Source: Impatiens glandulifera (Eukaryota > Streptophyta > Magnoliopsida > Ericales > Balsaminaceae). Taken from it: a stretch of 64,000 nt of DNA. The translations under genes and the position numbers were made by a program. The notes under the pieces were generated by a model. The model saw nothing but the letters and a program-made list of their open reading frames with translations. It made no database searches and was not told the DNA's origin. Within the stretch, counting starts at the first letter, position 1, and each line of letters begins with the position of its first letter. Location of the stretch: contig NC_061863.1 of the NCBI RefSeq assembly GCF_907164915.1, positions 8,548,340 to 8,612,339 on the forward strand. Reading direction: 5' to 3'. Positions 47,191 to 59,896 of this stretch are shown piece after piece.

Positions 47191-48840
47191 CGCAACCCGT
47201 GAAATAGTTTATCCCTGCCCTACTAAAAGATAGAAAAATCTCATTGAACATAGAACCCATATTATAATTTAAAAGAACCAAACAATGTACATCTTATTAT
47301 TAGTTACAGAAAAACGAGGAAAATAATAAATAAGCTTTGCTTCTTATTACTTCAAAAAAAAATTCAAAAATAACAAATCAACATTTTATGATTAAAGAAA
47401 AGAAACTAACTTTGTGAACATATTAATTTTTTTTTTTGTAATTATATTTCTCAAATCAAATGTAAGAAAATACTATTAACTAAAATATGCAACTACACTA
47501 GCTAAATAATAATTTTAAAGTATCAGCATTACAGGTGAAATAACAAATTTTGAATCCAATTGACAGGTTTCTTTTAATTTGTACATTGAGTAATTGTATA
47601 TTTTTTAATCTCCTTTCTAAATGCTTGTTATTTTTAAGATTAAGAAACTCTGCAACAAAGGAATGCTAAAATGACTCCATTTGTTTTTATTAAGTATGCA
47701 CAGGCAAAGACATATCTACATAGATAGAGACTTTACTGAGCTAAAGTCAAACAAAAACAATAATTACATATCAAGTCTTTAAATATCACCCATTTTTCAA
47801 AAATAATAATAATTATATTAGGTATATATATATATAGTAATTAGTATGACAAACTTTGCTCTAATTTCAGGATACTATATGTTCTTGGATCCTAATTTTC
47901 TGTTTTTAGTTAGTTGACTAATTTTTCTATATATATTTTTTTAGTAATTGGTTGTTGTAACCTAAGCTATATTAATTTTATACATGTTAAATTCTGAGTT
48001 ATTTATTTTCTTGGATAAATCCATGCAACAAGTAACAATTAGGTGTTAAATAAATTTATTTATTTATTTATTATATATTTTATATGTAAAATAATGCAAC
48101 TTAAATAACATCAAATTATTGAGAATTATTTAATCCAACATTAAAAGTAATAATTGCCCTAAATTTTATATGTTGCGTTCAATTACTCCAATTTCTTCAT
48201 CCACAGCTGATCTTCATTTCTCATATTCTACAATATTCTCAAAATTCAGATACACGACGTGGACTTAATTTGTAGTATAATCTATTTCCCACATACTTCT
48301 CATTATGGGCTGTAGATGATCGGATTCATCTTTTGACAGATCAGTGGTTGTTCATATCGGAGACATAACAACCTTTGAACTTGTTTCTTCCTCAATCGGG
48401 TTACTCCAATTTCATGTCATTGATTCCTCTACGTGAACATCACAACTCACCACCAATTTTTTGTTGAAAGATTAAATAATTTATATTTTTTAGATTTTTC
48501 ATCGGGATAAATGAAAATATAGAACTATAGTTGAAATTTTGTGTGAAATTTAAGCCTCTTCTATTTTATTTTATTTTTTTAGTTTAAAAAACTTTATTTA
48601 CACTATTTTGTTATATTTAAAACGTGAATTTAATTAAAATTATATTAAAATATGTTTCATGTCAGTCATTTTATTTTTATTGATTTAATTAATTAATTTA
48701 CCTGTCATTATCCAAGAACATCACCTCCACTGCCAAACGCCATCTCTTTCGATTCTCTCTCTCTCTTTCCCGCCGACTGTTTTCCTACCTCTATCACCCC
48801 CCACATTTACCTACACCTGTATGCACTCCCCGCTCAGACA
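47191..48840. other. AT-rich intergenic sequence
   Basis: No recognisable gene or element. It includes a short TTTA run near 48,053-48,070 and a pyrimidine-rich patch (CTCTCTCTCTCTTTCCC) near 48,755, just before the F-box remnant. Confidence 0.6.
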
Positions 48841-48842
48841 AG

Positions 48843-49525
48843 TTGATTCTCATCGATTCCATCGCCAACGAGCTCGTGTTCAACAAGGTGTTGGAGATAT
48901 TAAAGCCCTGGAATCTAAATGGTAATAACCCTCCTCATTTTCTTACTACTGAGATTTACACACTAGGAACCCCTAATTGGAGGAGAGTTGAAGATGCTCC
49001 AATGGTTGTGTACAATGACTACGTTCTTATTTTCTTAAATGGATCTTTGCATTGGATGATAAATTAAGTTAGACTATCGATCTTATGGTTACATGATTTC
49101 TTTCAATCTCAATAATGAGAAATACAGATACAAAACACATGAAAATGGTTACCCTTAGAGTGTTTGAAGGTTGGTTGAGTGTATTTGTGCTCAATTCAAA
49201 TAAAATATTAGATGTTTGGGCCATGAAGGATGGTTGAGTGTATTTATGCTCAATTCAAATAAAATATTAGATGTTTGGGCCATGAAGGAGTACGGGTTCG
49301 TGAATCGTGGGAGAAGGAGATTGTTGTGGAAACGTCACTCTTTTCTTGTCCAATAGTTCGTTTCCGGTGAATTACATTAATGATGAGGGAAGATGTGTTG
49401 TTTTTCAATGTTGATTATGGTATTTTTACCATAGACCAACTCGGTTTAGAACAATGAAAAGAAGATCCCGACTAAACATATAGCTTCATTTGATTTATAT
49501 TCAATAGTGATACCTTTATAGCAAG
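48843..49525 (+). pseudogene. F-box associated domain protein remnant
   Basis: The first open stretch reads DSIANELVFNKVLEILKPWN, then ends in YTLGTPNWRRVEDAP and FLNGSLHWMIN, which is the typical FBA pattern of plant F-box proteins. After a stop at 49,065, other frames give LRVFEGWLSVFVLNSNK and DVWAMKEYGF (49,160-49,300), then FDLYS near 49,500. No F-box motif itself is found upstream. A 59-bp tandem duplication (49,172-49,290) breaks the frame. Confidence 0.7.
49172..49290 (+). repeat. 59-bp tandem duplication inside the F-box remnant
   Basis: TGGTTGAGTGTATTT(G/A)TGCT ... GGGCCATGAAGGA occurs twice, starting at 49,172 and 49,231. Confidence 0.92.
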
Positions 49526-49599
49526 TGGTAGTGGGGTGAATGAGGGATACAATTGATGTTCATTTCTTCATTCTATTTGGGAGCTTGAAACATAGGGTA

Positions 49600-51130
49600 T
49601 TCATTTTTTTTATTCTATTTTTTCAATGAAACGCTTGATTATATGTTCCTCGTAGTATTTATTGAACTCAGTAGAAGTGAACTCACATCCTTTGTTAGAT
49701 CAAACAAGTTTGATGGCTTTGCTTGTTTTTCTCCACCATCACTTTAATTTTTTTGAATGTTTCAAACACTTCTGACTTCTCCTTCAGAAAATAAACACAC
49801 GTCTTTCTCAAGAAATCATCAATTAAAAAGAGGAAGTATCTCTTACCACTGAATGATTCTGGAGTTATCGACACACATAAATCAGTATGGATCAGTCTGA
49901 GATGCTCATTTGTCCGGTATTTAGAACTTCTTGTGAAAGAAGTCCTTGCTTGCTTCCTAATCACACATTCTTCACCAAATCTATTTTTGAATATAATATT
50001 AGGAAATCTAAGCAACATCTTTTCACCAGCTTGTTCAACCCCCGAAGTGAAGATAACCAAACCGATAATTCCATTTCATAGCCTCATCCTCCAGATCAAG
50101 TTACATATATTTATCTTGAACTATTTTGAGCTCAAGTTTGTACAAATGATTTTTCTTTATTTCTACCTGAGCAATGAGCCTCCCGAGTTTATCTTTCAGT
50201 TGTTGTTCCCGGTCCTTCATTAGAGTTGAGTATTTTTTCTCCATCAACTATCTCATGCTTAGTATGTTACTTTTGAGATCAGGCATGTAATAAACATCTT
50301 TGAGCACTCTGATTACCCCATTTCTTTGTTAATACATGCTTGTTCCTCGACCTTTTATGGATACTTTTGAAACATCGCCGAAAGAAATGGATTTAGACTC
50401 CACCTTTGAGAGTATGAATAAACTCACGTCACCACATATGTGGTTACTTGCGCTAGTGTCCAAGTATGAAAACGAGTTATCAGAATAGCTCAGTTTGATC
50501 TTGGTTGCTGGAATTTTTGTCACTAGCAACAATCCTTAATTTTCTTTCTCAACAAAGAAATTTGTTGGTTCCTTCTTTTTCTTCTTGGATCTACAATCTT
50601 TGGAAATATGACATAAGTTTTCTCAGTTGTAGTATTTTATCGAGTAACAATCATTGGCCACATGCCCATACTTTCCACAATTATAATACTCAATATTGTT
50701 GTTTATGATTGTTTAGCCACCCCGAGTTTGACCTCGTCCATGCCAATTCTGTTGGCCGAATTGCTCATTTCCTCATCCTCCTTTTTCTCTACCACCTAGG
50801 CCTCTACCTCTTCCTCTACCTTTGGTACTCTAAGCATAAAGCACTTTCTCCTCTTTTATTGTCGCATTCACTTGAAGAGCATGTTCAATAGACTCCTAAT
50901 TCTTATGTTTTCTTCTTTTATCACGTGTTTCCAGGGATCTAGCAAGATCTTTAATGGTGAGCGTCGATAGATCCTTGGAATCCTCTATTGTGCACACGAT
51001 ATTTTCGAAACTATCTTTCAATGGCCTTAGATTATTTTCAATAACTCGTTTGATGAAAGACTCTCACCATTCCGATTCAGTTTGTTCACCAATATTTCCA
51101 CCCGAGTAATGAAATCAGATACGCTTTAGA
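49600..51130 (-). mobile_element. Truncated Copia retrotransposon
   Basis: On the minus strand, from right to left: Gag remnant (51,100-50,720), zinc knuckle (CGKYGHVANDC, about 50,680), protease region (SFSYLDTSASNHICGD, about 50,470), and the integrase start (HTDLC at about 49,890 and FLIDDF). Many stops are present. No LTRs or reverse transcriptase are seen. It joins a plus-strand LINE fragment directly at about 51,130. Confidence 0.78.
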
Positions 51131-51640
51131 GCAGATTCTCCATATCAATGCGCCTCCTTAACTTCCCAAATGAATGGAACGACATTAATGAATTCATCAT
51201 CACTAAGACCAAGGGAAACGACTTAAGCTTTGATACCTTCAAGTGTTTTTTTGCCAACATTGTTTATCACATATGGATGGAGAGGAACACTAGAGCCTTT
51301 TTAAGAGTCCGCAATAATGCAGATACAGTCTGTAACAATATTATCACCGGCGGAAAATCCCTTATCCAAACATGGAGGTGTATTCCCACATGCGAGAAGA
51401 ATTGGTTAATCTATCAAAATCAGAACATTGTTTACAAGAAAGTCACCATCACCACTAATTTTATGGTGCTTTAATTGTTAATGTCATTTATCGTTTTCCA
51501 TCATTTGTTTTGTTTATTCCACATTGTTTTTCTTCATTCAATTGTTTATTTTTTTCTTTCCCTTGAGCTCATGTAACTTCTTTGCCCTTTTGTGTCTTTT
51601 TATTTAATTGACACTAAGTTGTCTTTCTAAAAAAAATCAA
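51131..51640 (+). mobile_element. LINE 3' fragment with zf-RVT tail
   Basis: The open stretch 51,148-51,474 (LLNFPNEWNDINEF ... IVYHIWMERNTRAF ... TWRCIPTCEKNW) is the end of the same kind of LINE reverse transcriptase protein as at 27,695-28,066. The metal-binding Cys/His part is lost. A 3' UTR ending ACACTAAGTTGTCTTTCTAA with an A-run near 51,629-51,637 follows. Confidence 0.75.
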
Positions 51641-51761
51641 TAAGAATTCCATTTTCAAACAAATTATCCAATAAAATTTAATGCTTATTTTCTTTGTAAT
51701 TAATTTCCAATTTTAATTGTCAATAATGTGAAATATATTCTTATCTGAAGATGATTCCTAC

Positions 51762-52558
51762 TAGAGATGGCAATGGGTACCCCGTATGCCCGATACTCGT
51801 GAGTACCTGATAGTCGGGATAGTCGGATTCAGGTATTTTAAATTGGGTTCGGATTCGGGGTCGGGCATGGGGAGAGGGAGAAAGTACCCGGTCGGGTACG
51901 GGGTCGGGGATGGGGAGTGTGCGAAACCCAAATCCGATACCCGACTATATTAATATTATTAATTTTTTTTTTATTAAAGTTTAATATGTGACTTTTCAAA
52001 AATGCTTTATCATTACAAATGTATCATAAATACATCATTTAATTTGATCTATCCACACTTCACTCTAAATATAATCATAAATATACTAAACTCAAACATT
52101 AATTATTTTATATTCTCAAAGAAATATTTATCTACATAACTTCAATTTTTATTTTAATAACATAATATTACTCTCACTCATAATTCTTCATATTCAATTT
52201 CTAATTTTTTTTTTCAATGTTTATTCTATTTTTTATACATTCTAATTTATCTTTTTCAAGATTTACAAAAATTATGAGGTAGGTAAGTAATGGTTTTATT
52301 TTTATTTTTAATATTGCGATATTACTAATGTTAAAATTATTTATTAAAGTTGTGTTTCTTTTTCTTCAATCTTTATAATCTTATAAGTAATTTAATCGGG
52401 TAATGGGGTACCCATCGGGAATCGGGTACCCGACGAATCAGGGATGGGTATAGAAATAGAGAAACCCGTCGAGTTCGAGGTCGGGTAGTAAAATGAAAAT
52501 CAGGTTCAAAAATAAGTACTTCACTACCCGTCGGGTATGATACCCGTTGTCATCCCTA
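51762..52558. mobile_element. hAT-type MITE, 797 bp
   Basis: The ends are TAGAGATGGCAATGGGTACC and, inverted, TAGGGATGACAACGGGTATC. The flanks ATTCCTAC (51,754-51,761) and ATTCCTGC (52,559-52,566) form an 8-bp target duplication with one mismatch, the length typical of hAT elements. Subterminal parts are rich in CGGGTA and its complement. There is no coding capacity. Confidence 0.87.
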
Positions 52559-52566
52559 ATTCCTGC

Positions 52567-54227
52567 TAACCATCCATTCATATTGACCACATATAGAGTT
52601 GCATTACACATCATAAAACAACCATATTATATTATTACAAGTAAGGGAAACCATAACTTTCTTAGTAATGTTCATAGGTAATTTCACTTATTTTTTCTTT
52701 CAGACATAAGATGTCACAAATAATCAGATTTAGACTGCAAATTATTATTGTACTATACTTTTATAGCGAGCTTATATAACATATTTCTTTTTTATGATTT
52801 TTATCCTCCAAGGCTGATGAAATACCTAATCCAAAATGAAAAGTTTGACATTATTAGTTATTACCTAATCCAATAGGTTCATAAAAATGGATCTTCTCTG
52901 AACTCCTATGTATTATGACAATTATTGTGGAAAAATACAAGGTGAACACAAATATTATAATCGTTTTTGTAAGTCAAGACCTATAAAACTTATTTAGATT
53001 CATTTATCCCACACATAGTTTATAAGGTAGGATAGAAAATAGTTTTCCAAAATAAATTAATTACAAGAAAATCTTTGAAAACAAATCAATCAAAACATAA
53101 ATAACTTGTTGCTGCATGCTAAAACATCTCATTGAGTATTAAGTAATCCAAAGTAGAAACATTTTATTTTTTTAATGGTCCGGAGTGAAGACTCTGGTTC
53201 GAGATATGAATTTATGTGTTGTATCACTAAACTACTGGTCTCCATAAAATAAAATCGTGCGTAATTGATAAATGTTGATTGTATATTCACCGTTGTTAAT
53301 CCACTAGCTTAACTATTTAATTTTATCTTTTTAACCTATATATCTGAAATAAATTATACAAGATATATGAAAATTCAAGAATATTATGTAAATATTTAAT
53401 TTTATCTTTTGACCTATATATATGAAGTAAATTATACAAGATATATGAAAAATCATGAATATTATGTAAATATTGTTAAATTAATGTGGCCTAGTCTCAA
53501 GTCTTCTAACCAGATAGACAAATAATTAATAATTATATATGATTCTGACATAATTTTCACACATTATTAATGATTTCAGGTCAAGTCTTGAAAAATTGAC
53601 AGGTTTTTGTTACTACTATTAACAACTAAACTTTAAAATGTCCACTTTAAAAGGTATGACAAACATCAACTAACTTTGCATATTTTTTCAAAGATTTCTA
53701 AAAACATGAGAGAGATCTCAAATGTTTGGTTGACCTTCAAGTCTTCTCAAATTCTTGATACATGTTCTTGAAACTATTTATATCTCAGGTAAACTAAAAA
53801 AAATTGAAAAATAAATAAATCAAAACATTAATAACTTTAACCAAGTATAATTTGGTTGGGTAAGCTATAAGAACACCTCTCCCAACAAGAAAATTGACTT
53901 AAAAAAAATGAAAACTTAATATACAAATAATTAAATAAAAACAATAAATAACTTGCTTATACTGTTGAGATCTCTCTAGTCTTAACCTTAATTTAATTTT
54001 ATATATATTTATTAATTATTAAACACAAAGTCAACAACATTTTTATTTGTTATGAGAAAACAACTTAAACAAGTGTCATATAGTTTAATTTCTGGTTTGA
54101 GTTTTGGTTTGTCATTTTGATTTTGGATTTGAACAAGTATCATAAGAACTGAGTAAATATATGATATATAGTGTCTTCTAGACATGTGGACATCATATAG
54201 GTTTCTGAATTACTTTTATTTGTTTGA
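52567..54227. other. AT-rich intergenic sequence
   Basis: No gene or element recognised, apart from a short tandem duplication at 53,308-53,473. Confidence 0.6.
53308..53473. repeat. ~82-bp tandem duplication
   Basis: The block TATTTAATTTTATCTTTT ... AAATTATACAAGATATATGA ... GAATATTATGTAAATAT is present twice in a row. Confidence 0.85.
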
Positions 54228-54232
54228 ATGTC

Positions 54233-54455
54233 TGTGGACTGTGAGTGCGATTGAAGTTTGGCTCAGTCCTCTTGTTTATCGATTCTGTTGCACCACTATC
54301 TCACACAAAGGAGGCAACCCTCTCTAGCATCCAAACACCACAAAAGAATTTGACATCTACCTCCCACCAAGAGAGTTATATCTATTTATATTATTAGGTC
54401 AAGTCCAATAAGCGGGTTACTAGAGATTGGGCCATGGGCCAACCAATACCCAACA
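54233..54455 (-). repeat. 3' LTR
   Basis: On the minus strand it starts TGTTGGGTATTGGTTGG and ends near CACAGTCCACA. It matches 59,326-59,551. Confidence 0.88.
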
Positions 54456-54584
54456 ATCTCCACCTTTGGCCCAAAACAGTGCAAAACATAATCACGAAAT
54501 CACAAGACACATCATCGCCAATTTATTACCACCGAGGCAACAAAGAGAATACCCAAGGTAAACTCGTGTCACAAAGACTAGGGG

Positions 54585-54800
54585 CAAAGGCACAAACCAT
54601 GCGAAAATCACAAAGATCAGACACAAGAGCACAAAGCATGGGAAAATCACAAAGATCTAACTCAAAAGCACAAGAATACGAAAATCACAAAGATCAAATG
54701 CAAGAGCACAAAACATGTGAAAATCACAAAGATCAAACGCAAGAGCACAAAGCATGGAAAAATCACAAAGATTGGAGGCAAAATCACAAAGCATGCCATG
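54585..54800. repeat. 39-bp tandem repeat between pol and the 3' LTR
   Basis: About five copies of GCACAAAGCATGGGAAAATC followed by ACAAAGATCAAACGCAAGA. On the plus strand the array stays open and would encode a 13-residue repeat of the type KSQRSDTRAQSMG. That reading is probably a by-product of the period being a multiple of three. Confidence 0.88.
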
Positions 54801-54817
54801 TCCACAAAGGACGAACC

Positions 54818-57800
54818 TCAAAGAGTTTTCCCTAAGTCAAAGTTTAAAATTTTTTTACATGAAATAAATTTTTCAACATGTAAACACTTAGTACCCATAT
54901 TAGCAAGATTAAATTCTGAAGGAATTTTCTCTAACTTAACAATGCCCTTTTTAACAATATCCCGAATATAATGAAACCTAACATCGATGTGTTTAGTTCT
55001 ATCATCAAAAACAAGATTTTTACACAGTTGAATAGCAGATTGACTATCAGAAAACACAACTACATTTTTGTCAAGAAAACCAATTTCAGACAAAACAGAC
55101 CTAAGCCAAATTGCTTCCTTAAAAGCTTCAGTGGCAGTTACATACTTAGATTCTGTAGTAGATAAAGCGACAATGGGTTGAAGCTGAGACTTCCAACTTA
55201 TGCAAGAGCCACACAAAGTAAACACATAGGAAGTAGTAGACTTTCTATTATCCCTATCATTAGCATAATTGGAATCTACATAACCAACCAACTTTGTACC
55301 TACAGAACACTTAGAGAAAGTCAAGCCAACATCAACAGTGGTTTTTAGATATCTCAAAAGCCATTTCAAAGCATTCTAATGAGGCATACCAGGGTTAGAC
55401 ATAAATCTACTCAAGCAACTAACTGTATATGCAATATCAGGCCTAATATTAATCATGAGATACATAACAGACCTTATTACATTGGAATAAGGCACATTCT
55501 TCATTTCAATTATTTCAGTTTTAGTCTTAGGAGACTGATCCTTACTTAACACAAAGTGGGAAACAAGAGGCACATTCACAGATTTAGCATCAAACATAGA
55601 AAATTTACTCAAAGTTTTAGCAACATATGCACTTTGATTCAACACAAGAGAAAATTTTGTTCTATCTCTAATGATATTCATGCCTAAAATCTTCTTATCA
55701 TCACCTAAGTCTTTCATGTCAAAATTTTCACAAAGCGATTTTTGCACATACATAACAGACTTCAGACATGGGCTAACAATCAACATGTCATCCACATACA
55801 ATAAAAGAAATACAGGTACAACGTCTATATTCTTGAAGTAAAGGCAATGATCAGAAGAACTTCTTTTAAACATCAAAGATTGCATGTACTTATCAAACTT
55901 GATATTCCATTGCCTAGGAGATTGTTTTAAACCATACAAGGCCTTTTTTAACAAATAAACATGATCAGGCAATTGGGGGTCAACAAACCCCTCAGGTTGA
56001 TGCATATAAATATTCTTATCAAGTTCACCATGTAAGAAAGCAGTAGTAACATCCATTTGCTTCAAATCCCAATAAAAGTGAGCAACTAAAGCAAACATAA
56101 TTCTAACACTAGTGAATTTGACAACAGGAGCAAAAATTTCAGCATAATCTATTCCCTCCTTTTGAGTAAATCCCTTGGCTACTAACCTAGCCTTGAATCT
56201 AACTTTTTCAGACTCTTGCTTCACATTATACAACCACTTGCAATCCACTAAGGAGAAATTATGAAGTTTAAAAACAAGTTTAGAAGTATCATTGATTCTT
56301 AGGGAATTCATCTCATTATTCATAGCAACAATCCATTCAGTAGAAAACTTAGACCTCAAAGCTTATTTGTAAGAGTTAGGCTCATTACAGTTTAGGGATT
56401 CAAACATGTTAAAAGCAAATTCAGACATATTGCAATCATTCAAATTATCATCCCTAAATCTAGCAGGAATTCTAACATTTCTTCTACTTCTATCCCTAAG
56501 AAGTTGATAGTCATGCAAATCATTAGACAAATCTTGTGAATCAGACAACACATTTGAATCATGCAAATCATCAATATCATTCACATTATCATGTTCCACC
56601 TCATTGAGAACATTCACATCATGTTCAGCAGGTTGATCAAAAACTACAGACACATGCTCCACCTTATTAGGAGCATCATTAACAGGAGTGGGGGACATAG
56701 ACAAGTAAGGAAAATCATTCTCATCAAAGACAACATCTCTACTTATGACAATCTTAAGTCCAGGTTCACTCCTATCCCAAAGCCTATAACCTTTTACCCC
56801 TTCAGGGTAGCTTAAGAACACACATTTCTTGGACCTAGGCTCCAGCTTGTCAACATTCTGATGCACATAGCCAACACAACCAAAAACCTTCAAGTTGCTC
56901 AAATCAAGAGGTTTACCTGAAAACACAGATTTACGACAATTCCCTCTTAAGGGAACACTAGGGGACCTATTTATTAAATAAGCTGCAATATGCAAAGCAT
57001 CTCCCCAAAACTTCTTAGACAAACCAGATGACGCTAAGATATCTCTCACCCTCTCCAGAAGTGTCCTATTCATTCTCTATGCAACGCCATTCTGTTGTGG
57101 TGTGTACGGCATAAACCTATGTCTTTTAATACCCCATGTAGTACATAAATCATTCTTCTGTTTATTACAGAATTCAAGACCATGATCTGTCCTAAGAGTT
57201 TTGATTCTCTTACTTGTTTGATTCTCAATCAAAATCTTCCACTCTTTAAACTTTTCAAAAACATCATACTTATGTTTCAAAAGTAACACCAAAACATTCC
57301 TAGAATAATCATTAATGATGGACATACAATATTGGTTCCCTCCATGTGTAAAAACACTAGAAGGACCACACACATCAGCATGTAAATATTCAAGGATATC
57401 AGTACACTTAGACACATTTGGGTAAGAGGAGATGAGAAAACTCACCTTATGTTGTTTTCCTAGCACATATGATTCACATTAGGGGATGGGGACTATTTAT
57501 CACAACCAAAGTGACCACCTTTATGCAAAATTTCTAGACCTTTGTTACTCATGTGAGCTAATCTATTATGCCAAAGAACAAATCTATCACCAAACACAGA
57601 GTTCACAGAGTCACAAGCAGTCTCAGCATGACACACATACAGATTGTTCATCTTTTTAGCAGTAAAGATAACAAGAGACCCACGTAAAATTTTCATAACA
57701 CATTTCCCCCACTTTCCCTCTAAACCATCATTCTCAAGAGATGCACAAGACAACAAATTATAACGCAAATCAGGAACATGCCTCACATTCTTCAAAGTAA

Positions 57801-58872
57801 ACACAGAACCACAAGAGAACCTTAGGCATACATCACCTATTCTTAATACCTTACAATTTTTTTAATTTGCCATAGACACAAAACCATGTTCAATCTCTTT
57901 ATAGTTAGAAAACAAATCTCTAAATTGAGTCACATGAAAAGTACAACCAGAGTCAACTAGCCAATCAAATTTGCACAAAGAATCAGATAACACAGAGTTC
58001 AAGCTAGCGTAATCACATATATTATTAATCATAAAAATATCACCCATATTACCCTCACAAACAGCCACACTAGCATTTTCAACATGCTGATTTCTCTTAA
58101 GCTTAGGACAGTTCTTGATAAAATGACCAGACTCATGACAATTATACAACTTTTTAGCATTAAACCTAGACTTAGATCTGCTTTTATTAGCAGGGTGAGA
58201 TTTCTTACCAGAACTCTCATAATTGACATTCTTTTGGGCACTCGACCTACCCTGAGATCTACCCCTCACATGCATGACTTCCCCACCAGACTGTTTACCC
58301 CTCTCAAAGTGTCTCAAATCTAACTCTTTACTCTTAAGACTATAGACAACAATATCAAGAGTGACACTGTCACTACCATACTTAATGGCAGACTTCACAT
58401 CATTAAAAGAATCAGGAATAACATTCAACAAGACAATGGGGGCATACTCATCAATATTCTTATCACCACACAACTTAATATCAGAAATAAGTTTAGTGAA
58501 AATATTTAGATTATCTTCAATGTTCTTGGACATATGCAATCTAAATTTAAAAAACTTTTTAAGTAAAAATATTTTATTAGGCAGCGAAGTTTCAGTATAA
58601 AGTTCAGACAATTTATCCCACAAGGTTTTTGCACACTCCAAATTACCAATTTTTCTCATCATAGAATCAGATAAATTCAAATATATAAACGTACAAGCAT
58701 TTTCATTCATTTCACTATTTTTTTTTTCAACGGTATCAGTAACAGCATAAACCTGACTAACAACTTTAAAACATTTTTTCTAAATCAAAACACATTTCAT
58801 TTTTTGTTTCCAAATGCTAAAATCAGTTTTTCCGTCAAACGGAACCATACCATATTGATTAACACTAGACAT
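54818..58872 (-). pseudogene. Copia gag-pol polyprotein with in-frame stops
   Basis: Start ATG at 58,872 (MSSVNQYGMVPFDGK). Gag continues to a knuckle (CHESGHFIKNC, near 58,125), after a stop near 58,782. Protease is DWLVDSGCTFHVT (about 57,960). Integrase has WHNRLAHMSNKG, then DVCGPSS (about 57,375), TDHGLEF (about 57,183) and PQQNGVA. Reverse transcriptase contains YVDDMLIVS (about 55,790) and RNase H contains ALSTTESKYV (about 55,165). Stops are seen near 57,860, 57,490, 57,077, 56,361 and 55,376, most of them explicable as single-base changes. The order and spacing are otherwise complete. Confidence 0.9.
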
Positions 58873-59309
58873 GCTATCAAACAAATTAAAAACAATCAAC
58901 AATCAATTGGTAGAAATTAATAAGAGGGTTCAAGCTATGATACCTTGCGAAACTCAAAGAAATTTTCGACTTACCCACCCCGCTCGGGGATTTGCTGCTT
59001 CGTCATCTCAGCAGTGGTACGGTAGCGGCACGGCAGCGGCACGATAGCGCCACGACGACGGCACGGTAGCGGCACGACGAAGACTTTGATTATCAACGGT
59101 CGCAACAAATGCTACACCGACAACAGTTGAACAGGACAACAACGACTTCTTCTCCAGAGGCGACAACGGCTTTCTTCTTCCTCCAGTAGCAGTAGAAGTA
59201 GAGAATAAAAACAAGAGGATTAAAGAAGAAACGGAAGACAGATCTACACTTATTGGTGAAGATAACTTATATCCTCCAACCCAATCTCAAACTTCAATTA
59301 CAAACTCTA

Positions 59310-59321
59310 GCTCTGATACCA
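59310..59321 (-). promoter_or_regulatory. Primer binding site, initiator Met tRNA
   Basis: Minus-strand TGGTATCAGAGC, a few bases inside the 5' LTR. Confidence 0.85.
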
Positions 59322-59325
59322 CTAT

Positions 59326-59551
59326 TGGGTGTGAATGCAATTGAAGTTTAACTCAGTCCTCTTATTTATCGATTCCGTTGCACCACTATCTCACACAAAG
59401 GAGGCAACCCTCTCTAGCATTCAAACACCATAAAGAAATTTGACATCTACCTCCCACCAAGAGAGTAGTATCTATTTATATTATTAGGTCAACTCCAATA
59501 AGCGGGTTACTAGAGATTGGGCCATAAAGTTGGGCCAACCAATACCCAACA
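59326..59551 (-). repeat. 5' LTR
   Basis: On the minus strand it runs from TGTTGGGTATTGG at 59,551 to TTCACACCCA at 59,326. Confidence 0.9.
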
Positions 59552-59556
59552 ATGTC

Positions 59557-59896
59557 CACTTTGTAGTAATTTTTTTGGTTCACAAATTAAGAGTTACTAA
59601 TGTCCCGTTTATCTTTTCTTTATTAATAAAGATTAAGTAAATATTGTAGTTTATGATGTGAAGAAATAAACTATATAAAGACAAAATAAATCACAAATTA
59701 TAATTTTAAAAACAGAATTATTCGTCTGATTACGTATTGATACAATGTAGTTTAAGCACAACATTGACATTAACATTACAATCACAATACAATGTATAAA
59801 ATATAAGATTCAAGGTTCTAAAATCATAATCTCGTTACCAATTATTTTTTATCAATGGTAACATAACATAAAATTGAAACATTTAAGTAGTAAACA
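59557..59896. other. AT-rich intergenic sequence
   Basis: Nothing recognisable is seen. Confidence 0.6.

Larger units (their letters stand above)
54233..59551 (-). mobile_element. Complete Ty1/Copia element with LTRs and target duplication
   Basis: LTRs of about 225 bp lie at 54,233-54,455 and 59,326-59,551. The 5-bp target duplication ATGTC is at 54,228-54,232 and 59,552-59,556. The primer site is at 59,310-59,321 and the polypurine tract (AAAGGTGGAGAT, minus strand) is directly inside the left LTR. The polyprotein is nearly full length but has several stops, so the copy is structurally complete and coding-defective. The LTRs are close to each other in sequence, suggesting a fairly recent insertion. 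Confidence 0.93.
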
